Origin: UBA8437 sp003445035
GTDB taxonomy: Bacteria > Planctomycetota > Planctomycetia > Planctomycetales > Planctomycetaceae
Length of the DNA stretch: 6,846 bases
Direction: 5' to 3'
Assembly: GCA_937901285.1 (NCBI GenBank)
Contig: CALCHI010000373.1
Coordinates: 1 to 6,846, forward strand
The notes under the pieces are model-generated. The model saw only the letters and a list, made by a program, of their open reading frames with translations, did not search any database and was not told the origin of the DNA. Below, piece by piece: positions 1-6,802 of the stretch (positions are counted from its first letter, which is position 1; every line of letters begins with the position of its first letter). The position numbers were made by a program, and so were the translations under genes.

Positions 1-2
1 TG

Positions 3-2096
3 GATCTTGCTCAGTCCGACTCGTGGCAAAACGACCGCGGCAGGACATTCCTCAACACGCTCCAACGAGACCTTGCTCAAGCCGAACTGCAACACGAATT
101 CACTCGGCAGCAGCAAAGGACGGCCACCGAACAATCCGAGATCGAAAAAGACCTGGTGAAAATCACCAACGAACGCCTGGCGTGGGAAAAACAGCATCAG
201 TTCCCGGCATTCGTAGGAGAAGCCGAGCTGGTTTTCGCAGCCGAAATGTTGCGGTCGATCCTCCGGATTCGATCGGATCTCGGTGCCGCCGAAGCGGCGC
301 TGCAAGAAGCTCAAAACGAGTTCAAACAGGAACTGGCCGCGACTCAATCGTCGCTTGCAGAATTTGCGTTTGAGCCGGCCGCCATGCTGTCCGAACTTTT
401 CGGCCAGCTCACCCAGCTCGAAGACTCCGGTCAGGAATACCGCGAAGCCAGCAAAGAGATCAGCGACTCAACAGGCACGCTCGAGGAACTCAACCGCCGG
501 AACCGCCAGACCGAACGAGACCTGGCCGATGTCTACGTGCAAGTCGGCCTGACCCAGGGTGATCACGAGATCCTCGAGGGACTTCTTGGACAGCTTGACG
601 AGTTTCGGACACATCAGGAACAGGTCGAGCAACAGAAAGGGGCTGTCTCGGCAACAGCCGAGCGTCTCGAAAACCCGGACCAGTGGGCCGACTGCGAAAT
701 CGATCAGCTCCAGAAGGAGCTGATCGAATCCACAGCCCAGGCCGAAGTACGGGAAGACCTGAGGCAGAAACTCAGCGAACTTGACGCCGAAGTCGGCAGC
801 GCGAAGACCGGGGTCGACCTGGAAACAGCACTGCTCAACCTGGCGACCTCCACCGACGCGCTGAAGGAACAACGGGCAAACGATCTGAATGCGATGCTCG
901 GGAATGTCCTGGTCAGCCACCTGGATCGGGCCGATCGCAGCAGTGAACAATCGAATCTGTTCGGTCGCGCCAGTGAGTTGTTCGATGAGTTCACGAACTT
1001 TCGGCACAGGCTGGTGGTGAGCGGTGGTGAAACGCCAAGCTTTCGTGCCATCGACACTTCACTTGGTATCGAACAGGAACTCCGTGAACTTTCCAGCGGA
1101 ACCAAGGTCCAATTGAGACTCGCCGTCCGCGTGGCCTACCTCGAAAGCCAGGAGCAGCGTTGGAAGCTACCGTTGCTGCTCGACGAAATGCTGGCGACCA
1201 GCGACGAGCAGCGAGCCCAGCAGATTATCGAGGCGGGCATCAAGTTGGCTCGAACCGGCCGGCAGATCTTCTACCTGACTGCCCAGCATGACGAGGTCGG
1301 CAAGTGGCGGACACTGCTGGAGAATGCCCAGGATGTCGAACACGTGGTGAAGGACCTGGCCGAGATCCGCCAGTTTGACCAACGTGATCGGGTTCCGCCG
1401 ATGGAACTGCTCCTGCCGACTCGAGACGCTGTTGCTGAGCCGCACGACGGCGAGGACCGGGCGAGTTATGGCAAGAGAATCTCCGTCCCGTCAATCAACC
1501 CCCGCGAGTCAGTCGGCAACATCCACCTCTGGTATCTCATCGACGACGTCGAGTTTCTCCATCGACTGCTCAAACGCCACATCAACCGCTGGGGACAATT
1601 CGAAGCACTCGCACACCGCGGGTCCGAGGATATCAGTGAATCCTCGGAGCACTATCTCAAGGCCCGCTCTGCAATCCACGTGATTCAGATCGCCATCGAA
1701 TCCTGGGCGCGAGGAAGAGGACGACCGGTCGACAAGGCGGTGTTGTTGCAATCGGGGGAGGTTTCCGAGATCTTCCTCGACAGGGTTGACGAGGTGAATC
1801 AGTCGGTCGGTGGTGACGCGAGAACCCTGATCGAGCAACTCGAAATCAACCCCATTCCCCGGTTCCAGAATGCCAAACGCGATCAGCTTCGCGAGTACCT
1901 GATCGGCGAGGGCTACCTGGATGAACGCGAGAGACTGGAGCCCGAGGAGATCCTCGAACAGGTGCTTGTGGCCGCGTTTCGTGACCTGGAAAAGGGGCGA
2001 ATCGACCAGCCGCAACTCGAGCTCCTGGTCAAAGCGGTAGCCGACGACACCCATCAGCCAGCCCCGAATCAGCCCGACAATCGTGACGATCAGTGA
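3..2096 (+). CDS. SMC/YhaN-like coiled-coil ATPase, C-terminal part (5' end outside window)
   Basis: The reading frame is open to the left edge with no stop, so this is the last 697 residues of a longer protein; a GTG at 156 is an internal codon, not a convincing start. Residues about 15-330 are rich in Glu, Gln, Leu and Arg and read as a long coiled coil. An ABC-type signature LSSGT lies at residues 363-367, followed by QLRLAVRVAYLE, close to the YhaN/SbcC/Rad50 pattern. Walker B is LPLLLDE at 389-395 (Asp394, Glu395), a D-loop-like ATSDEQR follows, and the H-loop His is residue 429 in LTAQHDE. Walker A must lie upstream, outside the window. I see one Cys in the coiled coil and no CxxC zinc hook in the visible part. 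Such ATPases act in the cytoplasm on DNA ends or chromosome structure, often with a nuclease partner encoded next door; no partner is visible here. About 250 residues after the ATPase core are not recognised. Family placement is firm at superfamily level, while the exact role is unknown. Confidence 0.85.
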   Translation, partial: DLAQSDSWQNDRGRTFLNTLQRDLAQAELQHEFTRQQQRTATEQSEIEKDLVKITNERLAWEKQHQFPAFVGEAELVFAAEMLRSILRIRSDLGAAEAALQEAQNEFKQELAATQSSLAEFAFEPAAMLSELFGQLTQLEDSGQEYREASKEISDSTGTLEELNRRNRQTERDLADVYVQVGLTQGDHEILEGLLGQLDEFRTHQEQVEQQKGAVSATAERLENPDQWADCEIDQLQKELIESTAQAEVREDLRQKLSELDAEVGSAKTGVDLETALLNLATSTDALKEQRANDLNAMLGNVLVSHLDRADRSSEQSNLFGRASELFDEFTNFRHRLVVSGGETPSFRAIDTSLGIEQELRELSSGTKVQLRLAVRVAYLESQEQRWKLPLLLDEMLATSDEQRAQQIIEAGIKLARTGRQIFYLTAQHDEVGKWRTLLENAQDVEHVVKDLAEIRQFDQRDRVPPMELLLPTRDAVAEPHDGEDRASYGKRISVPSINPRESVGNIHLWYLIDDVEFLHRLLKRHINRWGQFEALAHRGSEDISESSEHYLKARSAIHVIQIAIESWARGRGRPVDKAVLLQSGEVSEIFLDRVDEVNQSVGGDARTLIEQLEINPIPRFQNAKRDQLREYLIGEGYLDERERLEPEEILEQVLVAAFRDLEKGRIDQPQLELLVKAVADDTHQPAPNQPDNRDDQ
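1380..2093 (+). other. Unrecognised C-terminal module of the SMC-like ATPase
   Basis: This is a region within the upstream CDS. After the H-loop His at 1287-1289 an SMC/YhaN ATPase normally ends within a few tens of residues, but here the frame runs on for about 240 more. A linker rich in charged residues and proline (about 1390-1510) is followed by a predicted mostly helical domain containing WYLIDDVEFLHRLLKRH and IQIAIESWARGRGRP. Then comes a segment at about 1854-1920 (RFQNAKRDQLREYLIGEGYL) whose helix-turn-helix-like pattern might be a winged-helix or other nucleic-acid-binding element. The tail is rich in Pro, Asn, Asp and Gln. I do not recognise the family. The boundaries are approximate and the DNA-binding idea is inference. 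Confidence 0.5.
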
Positions 2097-2195
2097 CGAC
2101 ACGGACCTGCACAGGACCCGGATCGACATTCCCTTTCTTCGAAGCCGTTCCGGGGTAACCGAAACCGATTCGACAGGCGGGAGCGACCCACTCTT
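2097..2195. other. Convergent intergenic region
   Basis: These 99 bases separate the stop of the SMC-like gene from the stop (TAG on the minus strand) of the enolase-like gene. I found no stable GC-rich hairpin followed by a T-run in either direction, so no intrinsic terminator can be called. There is no credible small gene. Confidence 0.6.
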
Positions 2196-3599
2196 CTACC
2201 GCGTCCAGTAGGGCCCCGACTCGGTCCGCTTCCAGATGCGTTCGAACTCGGCCGTGCCGGTTGCGTCCCAGAAATCGGTGACCACCGGTCTGCGATACAT
2301 CGGACCCGAACCCGGAACCCGATTCGGCAACTCTTCGATCGCAACAGACCCGCCTTTTCCGGACAGGTATCGCTGTCCGGCCTGGTACCGATTCTCCACG
2401 TACCGCAGGTAGACGGTCAGGCCGTTGTGGTATTTCATCCGCACTACAAAACGATCGCGTTTGATCTTTTTCGGCGGGGCGAGTTTGCGGAGTTTTTCGC
2501 GGTCGAGTGTCACGCCCAGGCCCGGCCCCTTCGGGACCTGCACACTGCCCCCGACGATCGGCAGTCTTTCCACGGTCACATCGTCCTTCCAGAGGTGACC
2601 GCAGTGAATGTGAGCCAGCGTTCCCATTTTGAAGACGGCCGCTTCATGGGCCAGAAAGGCCAACGTGATGTTTCCTCCGACGTGCTGCAGCATGAAGGGG
2701 GCGTTGGCCGCTTCGGCGACATGGGCGGCGCGGACCGCCTCGGGAACCGGGAACCGACTGATGAGACATCCATCGGCCGCTCTCTCGACCAGGTAGTCTG
2801 TCCCCGGGGCATGCGACAGGATCGGGAGTCGAGTCGCCTCACGCAGCAATCGCCAGTCGTCGCGGTCGGCCGGTCGATTGCTGCGGATGGGATCTTCAAC
2901 CCGTCCCGCGACCGGGAACTTCTCCAGTTCCTTCAGAATCGGCAGGACCGTGTTGAGACTTTCATCGCCGTTGAAATCGTACTGCAGCCTGAATCCCGGC
3001 GGAGCCACCCGCTGAATGGCCTCGGTTTGATCGATGACATTCTGGAAATAGTCGACGTGGTACTTCATCCAGGTGTAGCCCTTCTGGGACAGGTGCACGG
3101 CCTCCTTGGCCATCCCTTCAGGCGGCTGCGACATGGTCCAGGCCGAGAGCGGCACCCAGTCACGGATCTTTGGGCCGATCAGTTGCCACAGCGGAATTCC
3201 CAGGTACTTGGCCAGCAGATCGTACAACGCCATGCTCATGCCAAGATGAGTGACGCGGTTGAACTCGACGAACGGGTTGCGGCCAACCAGGTACGCGAAC
3301 TTCTCCTGGCTGGGAGCCGGGCCATTCCCGGTTTCGCCGTAGCCTTCAAGTCCGTTGTCGGTTCGAACGACGTAGACGGTCCGCGACTGAAAACCCAGTT
3401 GCCGATGACGAAACAGCCGCCTCGCGTTGTAGTCCTGGTAGGGCGCGACGATTTCGTGGACCTCGACGTCGGTGATTTTCAGACGCACCGGACGAAAGGC
3501 CTGCTCCTGTTCAGCTGCAGGGGTCGTCGTCCGCGTTGCCGCCACAGCTCCGAAAGCTCCAACCATGCCGAGCAATTCGCGCCGCGAGAGTGAAGCCAT
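2196..3599 (-). CDS. Tat-exported enolase-superfamily protein (mandelate racemase/muconate lactonizing enzyme-like)
   Basis: The product is 467 residues. I chose the ATG at 3599 because an AGGAAGG site lies 8 bases upstream; the in-frame GTG at 3608 overlaps that site. The N-terminus SRRELLG followed by a hydrophobic Ala/Gly stretch is a Tat signal (RR at 6-7, probable end near residue 30), so the folded protein is likely exported. The enolase N-terminal capping domain follows (about 38-150), then the barrel. By comparison with mandelate racemase from memory, two metal ligands are kept: Asp208 (in YDFNGD) and Glu235 (in VEDPI). The KxK motif appears as K179-Y-H181, and the catalytic His matches His306 (MLQHVGGN). 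The third Glu ligand and the Asp of the His-Asp dyad appear to be missing. The PGLGVTLD motif near residue 360 is the usual family C-terminus, but about 100 residues follow it. Family members are mainly acid-sugar dehydratases or racemases; the substrate here is unknown and catalysis is uncertain. Confidence 0.88.
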   Translation of the reverse strand: MASLSRRELLGMVGAFGAVAATRTTTPAAEQEQAFRPVRLKITDVEVHEIVAPYQDYNARRLFRHRQLGFQSRTVYVVRTDNGLEGYGETGNGPAPSQEKFAYLVGRNPFVEFNRVTHLGMSMALYDLLAKYLGIPLWQLIGPKIRDWVPLSAWTMSQPPEGMAKEAVHLSQKGYTWMKYHVDYFQNVIDQTEAIQRVAPPGFRLQYDFNGDESLNTVLPILKELEKFPVAGRVEDPIRSNRPADRDDWRLLREATRLPILSHAPGTDYLVERAADGCLISRFPVPEAVRAAHVAEAANAPFMLQHVGGNITLAFLAHEAAVFKMGTLAHIHCGHLWKDDVTVERLPIVGGSVQVPKGPGLGVTLDREKLRKLAPPKKIKRDRFVVRMKYHNGLTVYLRYVENRYQAGQRYLSGKGGSVAIEELPNRVPGSGPMYRRPVVTDFWDATGTAEFERIWKRTESGPYWTR

Positions 3600-3607
3600 C
3601 GTCGCCA

Positions 3608-3614
3608 CCTTCCT
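3608..3614 (-). promoter_or_regulatory. Ribosome binding site of the enolase-like gene
   Basis: On the minus strand this reads AGGAAGG, a strong Shine-Dalgarno match, with an 8-base spacer to the ATG at 3599. It overlaps the alternative GTG at 3608, which argues against that longer start. It is the only clear ribosome binding site in the window. Confidence 0.75.
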
Positions 3615-3778
3615 GATTCATCCGAGTGCCCGTTTGAGTTGAGCTTGAAACCAATTCAGGCAAGCAAAGAAAACAACTCGGCCGGACCCGGCGGTCTTCG
3701 GAAAAACCTACAGGAAAACTCTGGCCATCCACAATGCCGAGGGGAGCACCACGTACTGCTGCAGACTGGAAAAAAGGG

Positions 3779-3798
3779 CTGATTTGATTTCAAGTCAG
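3779..3798. promoter_or_regulatory. Near-perfect dyad, candidate operator
   Basis: The 20 bases CTGATTTGATTTCAAGTCAG form an inverted repeat. Eight of nine arm positions are complementary around a central TT, with one T:G mismatch. The two-base centre is too small for a good RNA hairpin, so a site for a dimeric regulator is more plausible than a terminator. It lies about 100 bases before the start of the plus-strand gene and about 180 before that of the minus-strand gene. The symmetry is seen directly; regulatory function is inference. Confidence 0.35.
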
Positions 3799-3896
3799 AA
3801 CAACAGGATTTGATCCAGCGGTTGCTGCACCATGCTCCGACCCCACCAATGTGGGTGGTGAGACGAATGCCCCTCCGCAGTTGCGAGAACCAAACC

Positions 3897-5513
3897 ATGC
3901 AAAGTCGACGTCGTGAATTCCTCCTGGGCCTGGTCGCCGGCAGCACGGCCCTGGGGTCTGGCTGGTTGGGTCACCGCAGCATTGCGGCAACCGAGACGGA
4001 CGCTCTCGATGCGGCCCGCCACCAGGCCGCCCATCGCAGGCGCCGCGTCATCTACAACAACGACGGGGACGACATCTGGGCCAAGGGGGCGGACACGGTC
4101 GACAAGTTCCTGGCGATGCGTCACACACCCCTGCTGGGGACCCATGTCGACAGCATCTTCTATTCGACCACCCAGAGCTTCAATTTCTTCACTCACCAGA
4201 GCAAGGTGGCCGAGATCTTTCGTTCCAAGGATGGCTCGTTCGCCAACAACAACCTGGCCAAGTTCCTTGCCCAGGATACAGACGGCTTGCGAATGTCCAG
4301 CCAGTTTGCCCGCAAACACGGCATGGAGACGGTCTGGACGCTGCGGATGAACGACATTCACGACGCCTTCACTCCACAATTTCGCCCCAAGTGGAAACAG
4401 AAGGATCCCCGCCGCATCATGTCGACGCTGGCCGAGGGACAAAAACACAACGATCGCCGCAGCCTCTGGAGCCTGGTCGATTTCGAGCACCCGGATGTTG
4501 AACCCCGCCTGCTGGAGATCATCGGCGAGGTCCTGCAGAATTACCCGATTGACGGTATCGAGCTCGATTTTCTCCGGTCCCCCTTCTATTTCCGCACGAC
4601 TTTTGAGGGTCGGCCGGCAACCGCTGCCCAGACGGGCATCCTCACGCGCCTGGTACGCAACGTCCGCAAGCTCGTGTTGAAAGAAAGTGCTCGCCAGGGG
4701 AAGCCTCTCCTGCTGTCGGCACGGGTGCCATCCACGCCCAAACATGGTCGCAAGATCGGAATCGACACCAGGGCCTGGCTCGAAGAGAAACTGGTCGACA
4801 CGCTGGCGCTGGGTGGCGGATACATCACCTTCGATCTGCCGATCAAGGAGATGGTCGCCCTGGGAAAAAAACACGACGTCCCGGTTTACCCCTGCCTGAG
4901 CCAGTCCGGCCTGATGCGCCGGCCACCACGAGGCCAGAGCACCAAACAGCCTGCCGAGTCCTGGATGGGGGCATCGTCCCGCCTGTGGCATGACGGCGCC
5001 TCGGGGATTTACGTGTTCAACCTGTTCCCCGGTCCGGGAACACCCGCCGATCGAAAATACGCCCGCAAGATCCTCGGCCGAATCGGTTCCCTGAAGTCAC
5101 TGACATCACAGCCCATCCAGTACGCCATCTCGGATGCCGGTTTCTGGATGCCGGCACATCACTGGGCCAAGGATGTGGCGGAATTCTCCAAGGCCCTGCC
5201 CCTGGCACTCAAGCCCAACAAGTTCCAGCAGCGTTTCTTGCATGTCCCCGAAGACCTCAGTGGCGTCGGTTTCAACGTGACCGCCGAACTGCGGGTCGAT
5301 TTCACGGGACTCAAGAAAGAGAGCACGCCGGAGATTCTCTTTGATTCGGCCAACTTCGGGCCGACCGGCGGAGGGAAAAAAGTCCACGGGATCCGACGTT
5401 TCACCTGCAAGGTGCCCGTGCAGGCCATCAAGCAGGGTGCCAACCGGGTGATGGTGAAAACCCAGGAGACCGGGGCCAGCCTGATCGGGGCCGAGCTCTG
5501 GATCCAACGGTAA
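3897..5513 (+). CDS. Tat-exported glycoside-hydrolase-like TIM-barrel protein
   Basis: The product is 538 residues. I chose the ATG at 3897 because the protein then begins MQSRRREFLLGLVAG, a well-formed Tat signal (RRR at 4-6, hydrophobic core to about residue 24, likely cleavage near AAT at 30-32). An ATG at 3867 with GGTGAG just upstream is the main alternative and would add 10 residues; no clear ribosome site precedes 3897. The mature protein starts near VIYNNDGDD (51-59), resembling a first barrel strand. It continues with alternating strand/helix segments: VWTLRMND (146-153), GIELDFLRS (220-228), LLLSARVPS (271-279), VPVYPCL (328-334) and GIYVFNLF (370-377). Glu222 and Asp224 in GIELDF are the best candidates for acidic catalytic residues, as in glycoside-hydrolase-like barrels. 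Residues about 445-538 look like a beta-rich domain, perhaps a carbohydrate-binding or Ig-like fold. The exact family and substrate are not recognised. It shares its upstream region with the divergent enolase-like gene. Confidence 0.8.
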   Translation: MQSRRREFLLGLVAGSTALGSGWLGHRSIAATETDALDAARHQAAHRRRRVIYNNDGDDIWAKGADTVDKFLAMRHTPLLGTHVDSIFYSTTQSFNFFTHQSKVAEIFRSKDGSFANNNLAKFLAQDTDGLRMSSQFARKHGMETVWTLRMNDIHDAFTPQFRPKWKQKDPRRIMSTLAEGQKHNDRRSLWSLVDFEHPDVEPRLLEIIGEVLQNYPIDGIELDFLRSPFYFRTTFEGRPATAAQTGILTRLVRNVRKLVLKESARQGKPLLLSARVPSTPKHGRKIGIDTRAWLEEKLVDTLALGGGYITFDLPIKEMVALGKKHDVPVYPCLSQSGLMRRPPRGQSTKQPAESWMGASSRLWHDGASGIYVFNLFPGPGTPADRKYARKILGRIGSLKSLTSQPIQYAISDAGFWMPAHHWAKDVAEFSKALPLALKPNKFQQRFLHVPEDLSGVGFNVTAELRVDFTGLKKESTPEILFDSANFGPTGGGKKVHGIRRFTCKVPVQAIKQGANRVMVKTQETGASLIGAELWIQR

Positions 5514-5521
5514 CCGGTGCC
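5514..5521. other. 8-bp convergent gene junction
   Basis: The TAA of the plus-strand gene ends at 5513, and the complement of the minus-strand TAG begins at 5522. The gap is too short for an intrinsic terminator, and no hairpin with a T-run is evident in the adjoining coding ends. Transcripts from the two sides probably overlap. Confidence 0.7.
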
Positions 5522-6802
5522 CTAACGCGTCAGGACAAAGCACTTCATGTTGCCGTCACGATCCCGGCAGAAGAGCTTCCCCCCCGAGAGGACGATATGG
5601 GGCCAGGCGTCGTTCTTCATGAGATCTTTTCGGCGGGCCAGTTCCGTGTATTTTTTTGCGGAACGATCGGCCGTCTCAGCAAGCACCAGGTCACCACGCC
5701 GGCCCCAGATGATGAGGCGGTCATCCGAGGTGACAATGCACGATGCCGTATCGCCGAACACGCCTCCTCGCCAAATCGGCTTGCCCGTCTCGAAATCCAG
5801 GCAATAAAGCCCTCGCCAGCACCAGTAGACATGTCCCTTGTGGATCACCGGCGGGCAGAGGCCCGAAGCAAATGGCTGCTTCCAGACCTGTTTGGCGCCC
5901 GAGCGGGTCACGTCAATCCGCGCGGTCGAATACTGGTTGTACTCCGAGGAAATGACGATCGAGTTCTTCGACACGGTCGGCGTGGCCACGTTGTTGGCAA
6001 AGTCCGTGACCCAGGGAAACTCGGCAAGCGTCTCACCTTCATGGCCTCGATCCAATCGGGCGACAAGTAGATTGTGAATTGTCAGGACGGCCAGGCAGGG
6101 CAACCCCTCCACGACCATGGGAACCGGTCCACCGGTGTGGCCGGCGGGATCCTTGGATTCGGAGACCCAAAGGCGTTGGCCGGTCTTTTTCGAGAAGGCC
6201 ATCAGGTTCCCTTCATCGTCCCCCACCTCAACAATCACCGTCTCGCCGTGTAACAGCGGAGCAGTCGTGTACCCGTAGTCGCGCAGGGACCTTCGCCCCA
6301 CCTTGGGACGCTGTGGAACCCGGTACGCGTCGTAAAGGTTGAGGCTCCAGACCCGTTTTCCCTGCTGCCGTGTATTCCAGCAAATCAGGTCACCATCGGT
6401 GCTGAGCGTATAAAGGTGACCGGTTGCCTTGTCGTAGCTGGGACAGGACGAGGGTCCCGAGTAAAGCCCCTTGTCCCCGTCACTGACGCGACCATACGCG
6501 GGACAGGCGTAGGATTGCTGCCAGACAACCCCTCCGGTCTTCGTATCGAGGGCGTAGACGTAATCCCGGCCCTTCTTCCAGCCCATCGTGTAGAGGCGAT
6601 TGCCGATCACGATGGGCCCGCTGCCACCGGAGTTGACGTTGTTGCTCCACAGCGGCTTTTCGGCAGGCCAACTGCCACCCCTGAAGTGAGAGGATTCGTT
6701 GACGACTCCATTACGACCGCTCCCGCGCCAATGCGGCCAGTCCTCGGCGGCGACCGAACAAGGCAAGAGACACAACAGGAGTGTCGCAATCGTCTTGCTC
6801 AT
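5522..6802 (-). CDS. Secreted PQQ-like beta-propeller (WD40-like repeat) protein
   Basis: The product is 426 residues. I chose the ATG at 6802 because it starts MSKTIATLLLCLLPCSVAA, a typical Sec signal peptide with likely cleavage after Ala19, giving a mature N-terminus EDWPHWRG. The WPxWRG motif at the start of the mature protein is a hallmark of planctomycete PQQ-like propellers. An in-frame GTG at 6841 would add 13 charged residues ahead of the signal and is less likely. Propeller repeats of the form YxxDxxTGxxxW are visible at about 82-95, 138-152, 199-212 and 332-345, with a degenerate last one near 411-423. Seven Cys pairs or singles (for example 100, 120, 141) could form disulfides outside the cytoplasm. 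The known PQQ-dehydrogenase catalytic residues are not evident, so this is more likely a binding or scaffold propeller (like BamB) than a true quinoprotein dehydrogenase. Its partner is unknown. It converges with the glycoside-hydrolase-like gene. Confidence 0.87.
   Translation of the reverse strand: MSKTIATLLLCLLPCSVAAEDWPHWRGSGRNGVVNESSHFRGGSWPAEKPLWSNNVNSGGSGPIVIGNRLYTMGWKKGRDYVYALDTKTGGVVWQQSYACPAYGRVSDGDKGLYSGPSSCPSYDKATGHLYTLSTDGDLICWNTRQQGKRVWSLNLYDAYRVPQRPKVGRRSLRDYGYTTAPLLHGETVIVEVGDDEGNLMAFSKKTGQRLWVSESKDPAGHTGGPVPMVVEGLPCLAVLTIHNLLVARLDRGHEGETLAEFPWVTDFANNVATPTVSKNSIVISSEYNQYSTARIDVTRSGAKQVWKQPFASGLCPPVIHKGHVYWCWRGLYCLDFETGKPIWRGGVFGDTASCIVTSDDRLIIWGRRGDLVLAETADRSAKKYTELARRKDLMKNDAWPHIVLSGGKLFCRDRDGNMKCFVLTR

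Larger units (their letters stand above)
3600..3896. other. Divergent intergenic region, probable two-way promoter region
   Basis: These 297 bases lie between the divergent starts of the enolase-like and glycoside-hydrolase-like genes and must hold both promoters unless either gene is read from elsewhere. The region is more A+T-rich than the flanking genes, particularly 3650-3680 and 3765-3815. I could not identify convincing -35/-10 pairs. It contains a dyad at 3779-3798, a short GC palindrome at 3681-3692 and a weak hairpin at 3842-3855 (CCCAC, loop CAAT, GTGGG) that could sit in the leader of the plus-strand gene. No small coding gene is credible here. Confidence 0.6.

Noticed and set aside
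1509..2129. A 206-codon minus-strand frame opposite the C-terminal module of the SMC-like gene
   Set aside because: I considered it because the plus-strand product here is unrecognised. The plus-strand frame continues without interruption from the ATPase motifs with the same codon bias, and the minus-strand translation looks like a shadow.
2427..3593. A 388-codon open frame on the plus strand opposite the enolase-like gene
   Set aside because: It is a complementary-strand shadow caused by G+C-rich codon use. The translation has no recognisable motif, whereas the minus strand has clear enolase-family motifs, a Tat signal and a ribosome binding site.
3681..3692. GCCGGACCCGGC palindrome as a terminator
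   Set aside because: The stem is only 5 bp and the loop 2 bases. The T-rich stretch on the minus strand is not directly adjacent, and its position upstream of a gene start argues against termination.
3810..3896. Longer start (TTG at 3810) for the barrel gene
   Set aside because: It would place about 29 residues ahead of the twin-arginine motif with no ribosome binding site, which is unusual for a Tat signal; the ATG at 3897 gives a normal signal length.
3795..4991. A 398-codon open frame on the minus strand opposite the barrel gene
   Set aside because: It is long, but the translation shows no family motif. The opposite strand encodes a Tat signal and a coherent alternating strand/helix protein, so this is a shadow.
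5522..6802. True PQQ-dependent dehydrogenase
   Set aside because: The propeller repeats are present, but the length is too short and the catalytic and calcium-binding residues of quinoprotein dehydrogenases are not evident.
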